From Cryomorphaceae bacterium (GTDB taxonomy: Bacteria > Bacteroidota > Bacteroidia > Flavobacteriales_D > Crocinitomicaceae), in NCBI GenBank assembly GCA_027483605.1, contig JAIXUE010000009.1, positions 62,001 to 126,000 on the forward strand: a stretch of DNA of 64,000 nucleotides. Reading direction: 5' to 3'. Positions 1 through 9,253 of the stretch are shown in pieces; the stretch's first letter is position 1, and every line of letters starts with the position of its first letter. A model generated the notes under the pieces. It was not told where the DNA came from, searched no databases, and worked only from the letters and a program-made list of their open reading frames with translations. The position numbers were made by a program, and so were the translations under genes.

Positions 1-42
1 TAAATCCTCAACTTTTATTTAATGATCTATTGAATCAACAAG

Positions 43-594
43 ATGAAAAACAATAAAAACGCATTTAGAGGATCACCAAAAATCCTCAGAATAAATCAAG
101 TAGATGCTCAACAACTGCGTATTTCTGTTCTTTATAATAATGGCGCCAACCGGGTTCTCGACTTTAAAAAAATTTTTAATCAGGACTGGAATATCACACC
201 AAAAGATATAGAATACCCCTTATTAAAACCATCACAATTTCAAAAAGTAGAACTCAAAAATCATACGCTTACCTGGAAAAATATCAAACCCTATTTAACA
301 AATGAAAATGGCGAGCAAGTTACCACAGTTTATGATGTTGGCGCTGACGTTTTATACGGTTTGAGTACTGAAGATGCCGAACGTACCCAAAGCCTTGGTG
401 CTTTATTCAAAAGTTGGCGAATGGCTGCGCAATTGACCCAAGATGAAGTTGCGCACAAGGCCGGCACTTCCCGAACTTACATCTCAAAACTTGAAAACGA
501 CACACAAGCCATTGAGCTCAAAACACTCAGTAAAATTGTTGAAGCGAGTCTAGGAAAAAGGCTTGTTATCAGCATAGAATTACTCCAGAAATAG
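43..594 (+). CDS. XRE-family HTH protein with N-terminal DUF2442-like domain
   Basis: C-terminal HTH 'LFKSWRMAAQLTQDEVAHKAGTSRTYISKLEND'; N-terminal 'VLYNNGANRVLDFKKIF' resembles DUF2442. Confidence 0.75.
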   Translation: MKNNKNAFRGSPKILRINQVDAQQLRISVLYNNGANRVLDFKKIFNQDWNITPKDIEYPLLKPSQFQKVELKNHTLTWKNIKPYLTNENGEQVTTVYDVGADVLYGLSTEDAERTQSLGALFKSWRMAAQLTQDEVAHKAGTSRTYISKLENDTQAIELKTLSKIVEASLGKRLVISIELLQK

Positions 595-602
595 GTATCT
601 TC

Positions 603-1475
603 TTAATACCCACCAGCGCCACCTGCAATTTGCTCTACAGGGTGCCAAGTGGTTTTGATCTCTTGAAAGTCTGAAATATAGGACAACCCTTGGGCCGTTG
701 ACTGCGAAAAATCGATACTATAACTCATGACGCGCTTGAGGTTTTCTACAGCCTCGGTTTGCGCCTTTTCTAAGATAGCTGAATCTAGTTGAGCTAGGCT
801 CAATGCATTGACATCCATGTGGCCACTGAGCGTTGGAAGCATTTCTTCGACACTACCCGTTAGGATATTGACAACCCCGCCTGGCACATCTGAGGTGGCT
901 AAAACTTCTGCAAAAGTAATTGCACATAAAGGCAATTTTTGGTTGGCGATAACGACTACCGAATTTCCTCCGATGATGGCCGGTAATACTTGTGAAATGA
1001 ATCCGAGTATTGCCGTTTGCTGACAAGCAACTACCCCTACTACGCCCATGGCTTCAGGAACCGAAAAATTAAAGTGTGAAGAAGCAACAGGATTCACAGT
1101 CCCGAGTAAGGCTTGGTATTTATCGGCCCAACCAGCGTAATAAACGCAGCGGTCAATACTGGTTTCAACTTCTTGCGTTGCACTTTTGAGATCGAAACCA
1201 AGGGCTTGAAGCTCTTCCAGAAACTGACCTTTTCTTGCCTCTAACATTTCAGCAATGCGGTAAATAATCTGACTGCGGTTAAAAGCGGTCTTCGCAGCCC
1301 AGGAGGCTTGTGCTTTGCGAGCAACTTGCACGGCATTGCGGATATCTTTTTTAGAGCCTTGGCAAGCATTGGCAATATGTTGACCACTTTGCGAAAGCAC
1401 AGCGTAAGAACGACCACTCTCCGTGCGGGGAAATTGGCCGCCAATATATAGTTTGTATGTTTTAAGTACTTCCAT
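603..1475 (-). CDS. Aldehyde dehydrogenase-like protein lacking the catalytic Cys region (ALDH16 C-terminal-domain-like)
   Basis: ALDH N-terminal/Rossmann features ('VPEAMGVVGVVACQQTAILGFISQVLPAIIGGNSVVVIANQ', 'PGGVVNILTG') but no GQxC motif; start overlaps the upstream ALDH stop (TAATG). Confidence 0.8.
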   Translation of the reverse strand: MEVLKTYKLYIGGQFPRTESGRSYAVLSQSGQHIANACQGSKKDIRNAVQVARKAQASWAAKTAFNRSQIIYRIAEMLEARKGQFLEELQALGFDLKSATQEVETSIDRCVYYAGWADKYQALLGTVNPVASSHFNFSVPEAMGVVGVVACQQTAILGFISQVLPAIIGGNSVVVIANQKLPLCAITFAEVLATSDVPGGVVNILTGSVEEMLPTLSGHMDVNALSLAQLDSAILEKAQTEAVENLKRVMSYSIDFSQSTAQGLSYISDFQEIKTTWHPVEQIAGGAGGY

Positions 1476-2926
1476 TAGTTCGGGAATTTGAGATAAGCAC
1501 GAAGGCCGTGTAGGCCTCCCTCGCGGCCAAAGCCACTTTCTTTGTAGCCGCCAAAGGGTGAGGCGGGGTCAAATTTATTGTAGGTATTGGCCCAAACCAC
1601 TCCGGCCTGCAGTTGCTGGCTTACTCCAAATATGCGCGCGCCTTTGTCTGTCCAGATACCAGCAGCCAAACCATAAGGTGTATTGTTGGCCTTTTGCACC
1701 ACTTCTTCTATGGTCCGAAAAGTTTGAATGGTCAGAACTGGCCCAAAAATCTCTTCCTGAACAATGCGCGCGCTTTGCGCAACATCCGTGAAAAGTGTGG
1801 GTTTACAATAATAGCCAGCACTTGGAAGCTCACAAGTTGGTTGATAGATTTCGGCTCCTTCTTCCAAGCCCAGTTGAATGTATCGTTCAATGGTCTCGAG
1901 TTGTTTTTTAGAGTTGATGGCGCCAATATCTGTGTTTTTGTCGAGCGGGTTGCCGACATAAATGCTTTGCAAACGAAATTTCAATTTGTCAAGTACTTGA
2001 GTGGCGATTGATTCTTGTACAAAAAGACGAGAACCCGCACAGCAAACATGACCTTGATTGAAGAAGATGGCATTGATGACACCCTCTACTGCCTGATCGA
2101 TCGGCGCGTCTTCAAGGATGATATTTGCTGATTTGCCACCAAGTTCAAGCGTAAGTTTTTTAGTGGTTCCGATGCAAGCTTTTTGAATTTGTTTACCCAC
2201 GGCGGTACTACCTGTGAAAGCAATTTTATCGAGGTCCGGGTGCGCAACAAGGGCGGCACCTGTATCGCCGTAGCCAGTTACAATATTGACAACCCCCGGA
2301 GGCAAACCAGCTTCTTGGCAAATTTCGGCAAACTTAAGAGCTGTCAGGGATGTCGTTTCAGCTGGCTTGAGTACCACAGTATTGCCGCAAGCAAGCGCTG
2401 GAGCAATTTTCCAGGCGAGCATGAGCAGCGGAAAATTCCAAGGAGTAATTTGACCAGCCACACCGAGCGCAGCAGGATTTTGACCAGGAAAAGCTTCTAA
2501 AAGTTTGTCGGCCCAACCCGCGTAATAAAAGAAATGATTGCAAGCAAGTGGCACATCTACATCTCTTGCTTCTCTAATTGGCTTTCCGCCGTCTAAAGTT
2601 TCTAAAACAGCGAGTTCTCTGGCTTTTTCTTGCATGAGGCGCGCAATGCGAAAGAGGTATTTACCGCGCTCCGCACCACTGAGTTGAGACCAGACATTGG
2701 TATAGGCTGTACGTGCGGCACGCACCGCTAAATCGACATCGGCTTGGTTGGCCCAAGCAATTTTGGCAAGATGGGTTTCATCTGCAGGATTGATGGAGTC
2801 AAAATAGGTCTTTGACAAGGGAGCTTGCCACTTTCCATCGATAAAGAGCTCGTATTGCGGCTTGATTTGAACAAGTGCAGTAGACTCCAGTGAAGGATCG
2901 AGATTCCAGGTTGTATTACTCATCAT
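1475..2926 (-). CDS. Aldehyde dehydrogenase family protein
   Basis: Full-length ALDH: 'GQITPWNFPLLMLAWKIAPALACGNTVVLKPAE', 'FTGSTAVGKQIQ', 'LELGGKSANIIL', catalytic 'NQGHVCCAGSR', 'EEIFGPVLTIQ'. Confidence 0.95.
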   Translation of the reverse strand: MMSNTTWNLDPSLESTALVQIKPQYELFIDGKWQAPLSKTYFDSINPADETHLAKIAWANQADVDLAVRAARTAYTNVWSQLSGAERGKYLFRIARLMQEKARELAVLETLDGGKPIREARDVDVPLACNHFFYYAGWADKLLEAFPGQNPAALGVAGQITPWNFPLLMLAWKIAPALACGNTVVLKPAETTSLTALKFAEICQEAGLPPGVVNIVTGYGDTGAALVAHPDLDKIAFTGSTAVGKQIQKACIGTTKKLTLELGGKSANIILEDAPIDQAVEGVINAIFFNQGHVCCAGSRLFVQESIATQVLDKLKFRLQSIYVGNPLDKNTDIGAINSKKQLETIERYIQLGLEEGAEIYQPTCELPSAGYYCKPTLFTDVAQSARIVQEEIFGPVLTIQTFRTIEEVVQKANNTPYGLAAGIWTDKGARIFGVSQQLQAGVVWANTYNKFDPASPFGGYKESGFGREGGLHGLRAYLKFPN

Positions 2927-3849
2927 TAATCGATTGAAAAATAAGCTGCTGACTGGTACTTACCCGTCAGTTGTTTTTGATATTGGAGCAGTAAATCGTT
3001 GGCGAGGCTGCTAGCGCCAAAGCGGTACCACTCGTTGGTCAGCCAGGCTTCACCGAGTACTTCCTTGACCAATAACAAGTGTTGTAGTGCCAATTTTGCG
3101 GATGAAATGCCACCCGCTGGCTTCATGCCAATCATTTGGCCCGTGCGGTCATAATGATCTTTGATGGCACCCAACATAGTGAGCACGACAGGAAAAGTGG
3201 CTGCTGGTTGTATTTTACCTGTAGAAGTTTTGATGAAATCGGCCCCTGCCGCAATGGAGAGATCGGATATCTTACGAACTTGATCAAGTGAATCGAGCTC
3301 ACCTGTTTCAAAAATAACTTTTAGTCTTGCGCTTGTGCACAATTCTTTAATGGCGGCAATTTCGTCAAAAACAAATTGGTAATCACCTGCCAAAAAACGA
3401 CCTCTAGAAATCACCATATCGATTTCATCTGCACCATTTTCTAGGGCAAAAAGGGTGTCGTCTTTTTTCACTGAAAAAGGCGCCTGACCCGAAGGAAAAG
3501 CGGTGGAGACACTCGCCACTTTAATCCCGGAGTCGCCAAGTGCTTTTTTGGCAATACCTACCATGGAGGGATAAACGCAAACGGCTGCTACTTTGGGTAA
3601 ATCCGAGGTTTGATCGTGTAAATGCTGCGCCTTGAAGCAAAGTTGCCGCACTTTTCCCGGAGTATCTTTTCCTTCTAAGGTGGTGAGATCGATCATGGAA
3701 AGGGCCATGCGCAAGCCTTGTAGTTTGGCAGCACCCTTTAAACTCCTGGCTTGAATGCGCGCGACGCGTTCAATTGAGCCAGTTTGATCAATTGTTGGTG
3801 ATTTGGCAAGTAAGGATATTAAATCTGGATTGTTACGAGGCGGTAGCAT
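2926..3849 (-). CDS. deoC: Deoxyribose-phosphate aldolase
   Basis: DERA motifs 'VAAVCVYPSMV', 'EIDMVISRGRFLAGDYQFVFDEI', 'VIFETGEL', 'DFIKTSTGK', 'GMKPAGGI'. Confidence 0.93.
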   Translation of the reverse strand: MLPPRNNPDLISLLAKSPTIDQTGSIERVARIQARSLKGAAKLQGLRMALSMIDLTTLEGKDTPGKVRQLCFKAQHLHDQTSDLPKVAAVCVYPSMVGIAKKALGDSGIKVASVSTAFPSGQAPFSVKKDDTLFALENGADEIDMVISRGRFLAGDYQFVFDEIAAIKELCTSARLKVIFETGELDSLDQVRKISDLSIAAGADFIKTSTGKIQPAATFPVVLTMLGAIKDHYDRTGQMIGMKPAGGISSAKLALQHLLLVKEVLGEAWLTNEWYRFGASSLANDLLLQYQKQLTGKYQSAAYFSID

Positions 3850-3883
3850 GACCCAAAGTTAAAAAAACTTGGGCACTCAGGAT

Positions 3884-4231
3884 TTAATCCTCGTCTTCGT
3901 CGTCGGCGGGCTCGTCGTCGGCAAAATCGTCGTCGTCTGATTGGTCGTCGTCGTCGTCGAGGTCATCGTCTTTGAGATCGTCTGGTTTGTCAAAGTCGTC
4001 GTCAAAGTCGTCGTCTTCGACCACAGGCTTAGCCTTAGGTTGTATTTTGGTGATTTTAACCAAGTAAATCACTTCGTCGGTTTCCCAAACAAGGGCATCA
4101 AGCACCTCGCCAGTTGGCGTTTTGATGGTGGTCAGGTGGTTGATATAGCCATCTGGAAAATCGCGGAGGATTTGCTTCTTTTGCTCGATGGTTAGCTTGT
4201 CGTAACTGATGATTGCTCTTCTTTTTGACAT
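3884..4231 (-). CDS. Small protein with Asp/Glu-rich C-terminal tail
   Basis: ORF with conserved-looking N-terminal half and tail 'DDDFDDDFDKPDDLKDDDLDDDDDQSDDDDFADDEPADDEDED'; TAATTTTG box upstream on the minus strand (4255-4262). Confidence 0.75.
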   Translation of the reverse strand: MSKRRAIISYDKLTIEQKKQILRDFPDGYINHLTTIKTPTGEVLDALVWETDEVIYLVKITKIQPKAKPVVEDDDFDDDFDKPDDLKDDDLDDDDDQSDDDDFADDEPADDEDED

Positions 4232-4404
4232 AGGATTGACAACTGTTTACACGGCAAAATTATATTTTTTGATATTGTGGCAAACAACTCACCTCAAATT
4301 CTTGAAAAAAATATTTTTCTTTTCCGTAATCTTCCGGATTAAGTACTTAAATGCCAGCATCAGACACACTTTTTTAAATACCTTTGTCAAAACCCAAAGA
4401 TTCC

Positions 4405-5763
4405 ATGTCAAAAGCAAAAAGTGCCTTTTTTTGTCAAAACTGCGGCCATGAAACCCCAAAGTGGCTCGGCAAATGCCCTGGCTGTAAAGAGTGGAATACT
4501 TTTGTGGAAGAGCGCACAGAAAAAACGCCCAAACATGTAGTTAGTTTTTCTAGATCATCGCAGGCCCAGCAGGCGGTTCTGATTCAAGAAGTTCAAAAAA
4601 GCGAGGAAAGTCGCATTGCGCTGCATGACTTTGAGCTCAATCGCGTACTCGGTGGTGGCATTGTTCCGGGCTCCATCAACCTCCTAGGCGGCGACCCAGG
4701 CATCGGTAAATCGACGCTTCTACTCCAGTTAGCAATCAAAGAACAACTCAAAGTACTTTACGTTTCAGGAGAAGAAAGCGAACAACAAATCCGGATGCGC
4801 GCCGAAAGACTCGGCCTTGACAACCCCAATTGCTACCTACTTACCGAAACCAACCTACAGCAGGTTCTGCTACAAGCTGAAGAAGTCAGGCCCCAGCTAT
4901 TGATCATCGACTCCATCCAAACCCTCTATACCGATAGTGTGGAGAGTTCGCCAGGGTCTGTTGTTCAGGTTAGAGAATGCACGGCCAATTTATTGCGCTT
5001 TGCCAAACAAACCGATATCCCTATTTTCTTAATTGGCCACATCACCAAAGACGGTACCATTGCAGGGCCAAAAGTGCTCGAACACATGGTAGACTCCGTC
5101 TTGCAATTCGAAGGTGACCGCCACCATATTTACCGCTTGCTGCGCAGCATCAAAAACCGTTTTGGTTCTACCAACGAACTCGGAATTTACAGCATGCAAG
5201 GCAATGGCCTCTTGCCAGTGGCCAACCCTTCAGAAGTACTTGTTTCTATCGGTTCAGAAGCCCTCAGTGGTGTAGCAGTCGCCTCCATGGTCGACGGCAT
5301 CAGGCCGCTGTTAATCGAAGTGCAGGCGCTGGTTTCTTCAGCGGCATACGGCACCCCACAGCGCTCATCTACTGGTTTTGACGTCAAGCGGCTCAATATG
5401 TTATTAGCAGTACTAGAAAAACGCTGCGGTTTTCGCTTGGCTGCCAAAGACGTTTTCTTGAATATTGCCGGGGGCATCAAAGTAGACGACCCCGCAATTG
5501 ACCTCGCCGTTGCCATGGCCATTTTATCATCCAACGCCGACCTTTCCATAGACAAAACCATTTCTTTTGCTGCCGAAATTGGCCTGAGCGGCGAACTCCG
5601 TCCGGTGAACCGCCTGGAGCAACGCCTGGGTGAACTCGAAAAACTCGGTTACAAAAAAATCATTGTATCCAAGTACTCCAAAGGCATCAAAGGACACAAA
5701 CACCAAATAGAAATCATCCCCTGCACCAAAATCGAAGAAGTGGTGCGCGCGGTTTTTGCTTAG
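4405..5763 (+). CDS. radA: DNA repair protein RadA/Sms
   Basis: Zn finger 'FFCQNCGHETPKWLGKCPGCKEWNTF', Walker A 'GGDPGIGKSTLLLQ', 'KNRFG' motif, Lon-like C-terminus. Start placed at ATG 4405; the track's TTG 4384 lies inside a TAnnTTTG box. Confidence 0.95.
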   Translation: MSKAKSAFFCQNCGHETPKWLGKCPGCKEWNTFVEERTEKTPKHVVSFSRSSQAQQAVLIQEVQKSEESRIALHDFELNRVLGGGIVPGSINLLGGDPGIGKSTLLLQLAIKEQLKVLYVSGEESEQQIRMRAERLGLDNPNCYLLTETNLQQVLLQAEEVRPQLLIIDSIQTLYTDSVESSPGSVVQVRECTANLLRFAKQTDIPIFLIGHITKDGTIAGPKVLEHMVDSVLQFEGDRHHIYRLLRSIKNRFGSTNELGIYSMQGNGLLPVANPSEVLVSIGSEALSGVAVASMVDGIRPLLIEVQALVSSAAYGTPQRSSTGFDVKRLNMLLAVLEKRCGFRLAAKDVFLNIAGGIKVDDPAIDLAVAMAILSSNADLSIDKTISFAAEIGLSGELRPVNRLEQRLGELEKLGYKKIIVSKYSKGIKGHKHQIEIIPCTKIEEVVRAVFA

Positions 5764-5766
5764 ACT

Positions 5767-6441
5767 ATGCCCAGACTGATCCTCGTCCCGACCCCAATTG
5801 GCAACTTAGAAGATATCACGCTTCGGTCCTTGCGCATCTTACAAGAAACGCCCCTCATCTTTGCCGAAGACACCCGCGTGACCAACAAACTTTTGAATCA
5901 TTTTGAAATCAAAAAGAAGGTCTTGGCCTTTCATGCCCACAACGAACACCGCTTTTTAGAGAAAACCGTTGAACTCATTCAACAACACGAATTTTGTGTG
6001 TTGGTATCCGACGCCGGCACTCCAGGCATTTCAGACCCAGGGTTTTTATTGGTGCGCGCTTGCGTTCAGGCAGGGATTGAGGTTGAATGTCTGCCTGGCC
6101 CAACGGCATTTGTGCCCGCTTTAGTTGCCTCCGGATTTCCTTGCGACAAATTTGTATTTGAAGGCTTTCTGCCCCACAAAAAAGGGCGTCAAACGCGCAT
6201 TCAAGCACTGGCCCAAGAGAACCGAACCGTCGTTTTATACGAATCACCGCACCGCATTGCCAAAACACTCAATCAAATGTGCGAATGGCTAGACCCGCAG
6301 CGAGAGGCCTGTGTGGTGCGCGAAATAAGTAAAAAATTTGAAACGTATCACCGCGGCACCCTCGCCGAACTACAAAGCTATTTTTCCCAACACGAAGCAA
6401 AAGGCGAAATCGTATTGCTCTTGAAAGGGAACGCGGAATAA
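5767..6441 (+). CDS. rsmI: 16S rRNA (cytidine(1402)-2'-O)-methyltransferase
   Basis: 'LILVPTPIGNLEDITLRSLRIL', 'AEDTRVTNKLLNHF', 'LVSDAGTPGISDPGFLLVRAC'. Confidence 0.93.
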   Translation: MPRLILVPTPIGNLEDITLRSLRILQETPLIFAEDTRVTNKLLNHFEIKKKVLAFHAHNEHRFLEKTVELIQQHEFCVLVSDAGTPGISDPGFLLVRACVQAGIEVECLPGPTAFVPALVASGFPCDKFVFEGFLPHKKGRQTRIQALAQENRTVVLYESPHRIAKTLNQMCEWLDPQREACVVREISKKFETYHRGTLAELQSYFSQHEAKGEIVLLLKGNAE

Positions 6442-6467
6442 TTGCAGGTTTTTCGCTATTTTTGAGG

Positions 6468-7586
6468 GTGCAATTTCAGCAAATCATAGGCCAAACAACC
6501 CTCAAGCAAGAACTCATTCAAGAGATCAATTCTGGCAAAATTGCGCATGCCCAATTACTGCAAGGTCCTGCAGGTTACGGTGGCCTTCCATTGGCTTTGG
6601 CATTTAGTCAGTATTTGTTTTGCACCGAGCGAAGTGCTGAAGACAGTTGTGGACGCTGCGCCTCTTGTCAAAAAGTACAGCAACTCCAGCATCCAGACCT
6701 TCATTTTGTGTTTCCTGTAGTGCTGAGCATTGGCAAAACATCTGATTTGTTTTTGTCAGATTGGCGCGCTCAACTCCAACAATCGGCCTACTTCGATCTC
6801 TTCAATTGGACAGAACGCATCGATACCAAATTGCGCAAGCCCATCATTGGTACCGAAGAAAGCAAAGAAATCATTCGCAAACTCAGCCTCAAAGGTTATG
6901 AAGGCGGCTACAAAATCATGATCATTTGGCAGCCGGAAGAAATGAATGCAGACTGCGCCAACAAACTGCTCAAAATTCTAGAAGAACCACCCGCTCAAAC
7001 ACTTTTTCTGTTGGTCAGTGAAGATGCCAGCAAACTCATGATCACCATTCAATCTAGAACACAACTCATTCGGGTACCCAAAATCAAAACCGACGACCTC
7101 AGTACCTATCTACAAGAAGTTAAAAATCAAACACGCACCAATGCCGATGCCATTGCCGCATTTGCAGATGGTTCTGTACTGTCTGCACTTTCCTATCTAG
7201 CTACTTCAGAAGACCAAGACCAACAGCGCGATCACTTCATCCAACTCATGAGGGTTTGCTACAAAAAAGAAGTGTTGGCCATGATGGACTGGGCCGATGA
7301 AATTGCTACTATTGGAAAGGAAAGACAAAAACTATTCTTACAGTACGCGCTCCACATGATGCGTCAAAGCATGCTTACCAACTATATGGGCGATGTACTA
7401 ACCAAAGTTTCGAGCGAAGAAGCTGCATTTTTAGAAAAATTTGCACCTTTTATCTCAGGCAACAACATTCGCGAATTCATGAGCACCTTCGACGCCGCCT
7501 ATTTTCAAATAGACCGGAATGCCAATGCACGCATCCTATTTACGCAACTTTGTTTTCAAACGATGCGCTACATCCATCAGGCGTAG
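6468..7586 (+). CDS. holB: DNA polymerase III subunit delta' (HolB-like)
   Basis: 'IIGQTTLKQELIQEINSGKIAHAQLLQGPAGYGGLPLALAFSQYLFC', Zn-binding 'CGRCASC', 'NKLLKILEEPPAQTLFLLV'. GTG 6468 preferred over TTG 6462, which lies in a TATTTTTG box. Confidence 0.85.
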   Translation: MQFQQIIGQTTLKQELIQEINSGKIAHAQLLQGPAGYGGLPLALAFSQYLFCTERSAEDSCGRCASCQKVQQLQHPDLHFVFPVVLSIGKTSDLFLSDWRAQLQQSAYFDLFNWTERIDTKLRKPIIGTEESKEIIRKLSLKGYEGGYKIMIIWQPEEMNADCANKLLKILEEPPAQTLFLLVSEDASKLMITIQSRTQLIRVPKIKTDDLSTYLQEVKNQTRTNADAIAAFADGSVLSALSYLATSEDQDQQRDHFIQLMRVCYKKEVLAMMDWADEIATIGKERQKLFLQYALHMMRQSMLTNYMGDVLTKVSSEEAAFLEKFAPFISGNNIREFMSTFDAAYFQIDRNANARILFTQLCFQTMRYIHQA

Positions 7587-7629
7587 TTCAAACGACAATA
7601 TTTATTAACTTTACAACAAAAAAAATCAA

Positions 7630-8802
7630 ATGGGTTGTGCGTCATGTAGTAGCGGTGGAGGAACACCAAAAGGTTGTAAAAACAACGGCACATGCAGCAG
7701 CGGCGGATGCAACAAACTAGAAGTTTTTGACTGGCTCGCTAATATCAGTTTGCCAGCTGGCCAAAGTACCTTCGAACTCGTAGAGGTACGTTTCAAAAAT
7801 GCACGTAAAGCATTTTACAGAAATGCGGACCAACTCTCTCTTCAAACAGGCGATGTAGTGACCGTAGATACTTCTCCAGGTTGGGACATCGGCGTGGTTT
7901 CCGCCCTTGGTGAGCTCGCGCGCATTCAAGTGAAGAAAAAGGCTCCCAACCTCAAAACCATGGAATGCAAAAAAATCTTGCGCATTTCCAATCAAGAAGA
8001 AATCGATAAATGGATCAAAGGCCGCACCCTAGAACGCGACCTCCTTACTCAATCACGCACCTTAGCACAAAACTTAAAACTCGACATGAAAATCTCAGAT
8101 GTCGAGTACCAAGCAGACCTCAGCAAGGCTACCTTTTACTATACTGCCGAGAGCCGCATCGATTTTAGACAACTCATCAAAGACATGGCTGAGCGCTTCA
8201 AAGTTCGTGTTGAAATGCGCCAAATTGGCTCGCGTCAGGAGGCTTCTCGCTTGGGCGGCATCGGCTCTTGTGGAAGAGAACTCTGCTGCAGCACCTGGCT
8301 CACCGATTTCAGATCAGTCTCTACATCTGCTGCACGCTACCAACAACTATCCCTGAACCCACAAAAATTAGCTGGTCAGTGCGGCAAACTCAAATGTTGC
8401 CTCAACTACGAGCTCGATATGTACCTTGACGCCATCAAGTCGATGCCTAAACCCGACAGTAAATTGCAAACTGAAAAAGGCGATGCGGTGCACATGAAAA
8501 CTGATGTTTTCAAACGCATTATATGGTACGCTTACAAGGGTGAAAACGGGATGGTTGCACTCACCCCTGAGCGCGTTGCAGAAATCAAAAAGCTGAACAA
8601 AGAAGGTGTAAAACCCAAAGACCTCGCCGACTTTGCACAAGTAAAAGAAAAAGTTGAAGAAATTGGTTATCAAAATGTTGTAGGACAGGACAGCCTTACG
8701 CGCTTTGAAAAGTCTTTCAGTAACAACAACAAAAAAAGAAGACCGAATCGCAAACCCCGCAAACCGAACCCCGGAGGGCCAAAAAATGAAAAAGCTAGTT
8801 AG
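7630..8802 (+). CDS. PSP1 domain-containing protein (RicT/YaaT-like)
   Basis: 'FKVRVEMRQIGSRQEASRLGGIGSCGRELCCSTWL', 'KLAGQCGKLKCCLNYEL'; Cys-rich N-terminus. Confidence 0.9.
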   Translation: MGCASCSSGGGTPKGCKNNGTCSSGGCNKLEVFDWLANISLPAGQSTFELVEVRFKNARKAFYRNADQLSLQTGDVVTVDTSPGWDIGVVSALGELARIQVKKKAPNLKTMECKKILRISNQEEIDKWIKGRTLERDLLTQSRTLAQNLKLDMKISDVEYQADLSKATFYYTAESRIDFRQLIKDMAERFKVRVEMRQIGSRQEASRLGGIGSCGRELCCSTWLTDFRSVSTSAARYQQLSLNPQKLAGQCGKLKCCLNYELDMYLDAIKSMPKPDSKLQTEKGDAVHMKTDVFKRIIWYAYKGENGMVALTPERVAEIKKLNKEGVKPKDLADFAQVKEKVEEIGYQNVVGQDSLTRFEKSFSNNNKKRRPNRKPRKPNPGGPKNEKAS

Positions 8803-9253
8803 TGCATTTTTATTGCTGAGCTTACTTTTGGCAAGTTGTTCGAAGGAGGCAATTTACACAAAAGCCTATCGTTTTAAAAACGAACAATGGGATCAAAACG
8901 TGAGGCCTCAATTCGAGGTAGCCATTCAAGACACCACCCAACTCTACGATTTCATTTTTACACTGCGCACCACCACAGACTACCCCTTTAATAACCTTTG
9001 GGTTTTCTTGCGTACTACGCCCCCTTTTGGAAAAAGCGTCCGTGAACCCTATGAAATTAAAATGGCAGATCCGAACGGTAACTGGATCGGTAAAAAGTCA
9101 GGTACGGTTGTAGAGCACCAACTCATTTTCAAGCGCCGCAAGGTTCCTTTTAAAGGCAAATATCAATTTGAACTCGAACAAGCGATTACCGAAAAAAGGG
9201 TCACTGAAGTACTCGATGTTAGTCTAGAAGTTCAGGTCAGCGAAGCAGAATAA
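8786..9253 (+). CDS. gldH: Gliding motility lipoprotein GldH
   Basis: Lipoprotein signal 'LLLSLLLASCSK'; 'QDTTQLYDFIFTLRTTTDYPFNNLWVFLRTTPP...REPYEIKMADPNGNWIGKKSG'. Start ATG 8786, inside the upstream ORF. Confidence 0.85.
   Translation: MKKLVSAFLLLSLLLASCSKEAIYTKAYRFKNEQWDQNVRPQFEVAIQDTTQLYDFIFTLRTTTDYPFNNLWVFLRTTPPFGKSVREPYEIKMADPNGNWIGKKSGTVVEHQLIFKRRKVPFKGKYQFELEQAITEKRVTEVLDVSLEVQVSEAE

Noticed and set aside
603-1475. The short ALDH as a frameshift-truncated pseudogene
   Set aside because: Intact ORF, clean TAATG coupling and a size matching an ALDH16 C-terminal domain argue for a genuine separate protein, though homology searches are needed.
3941-4195. 84-aa plus-strand ORF (MVVVVVEVIVFEIV...)
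   Set aside because: Simple antisense shadow of the Asp-codon repeat (GTCGTC reads as Val).
4303-4345. Hairpins in the region upstream of radA (GAAAAAAATATTTTTC; TAATC-ttccg-GATTA)
   Set aside because: Short, AT-rich and of a kind expected by chance in this composition; no clear terminator or regulatory role.
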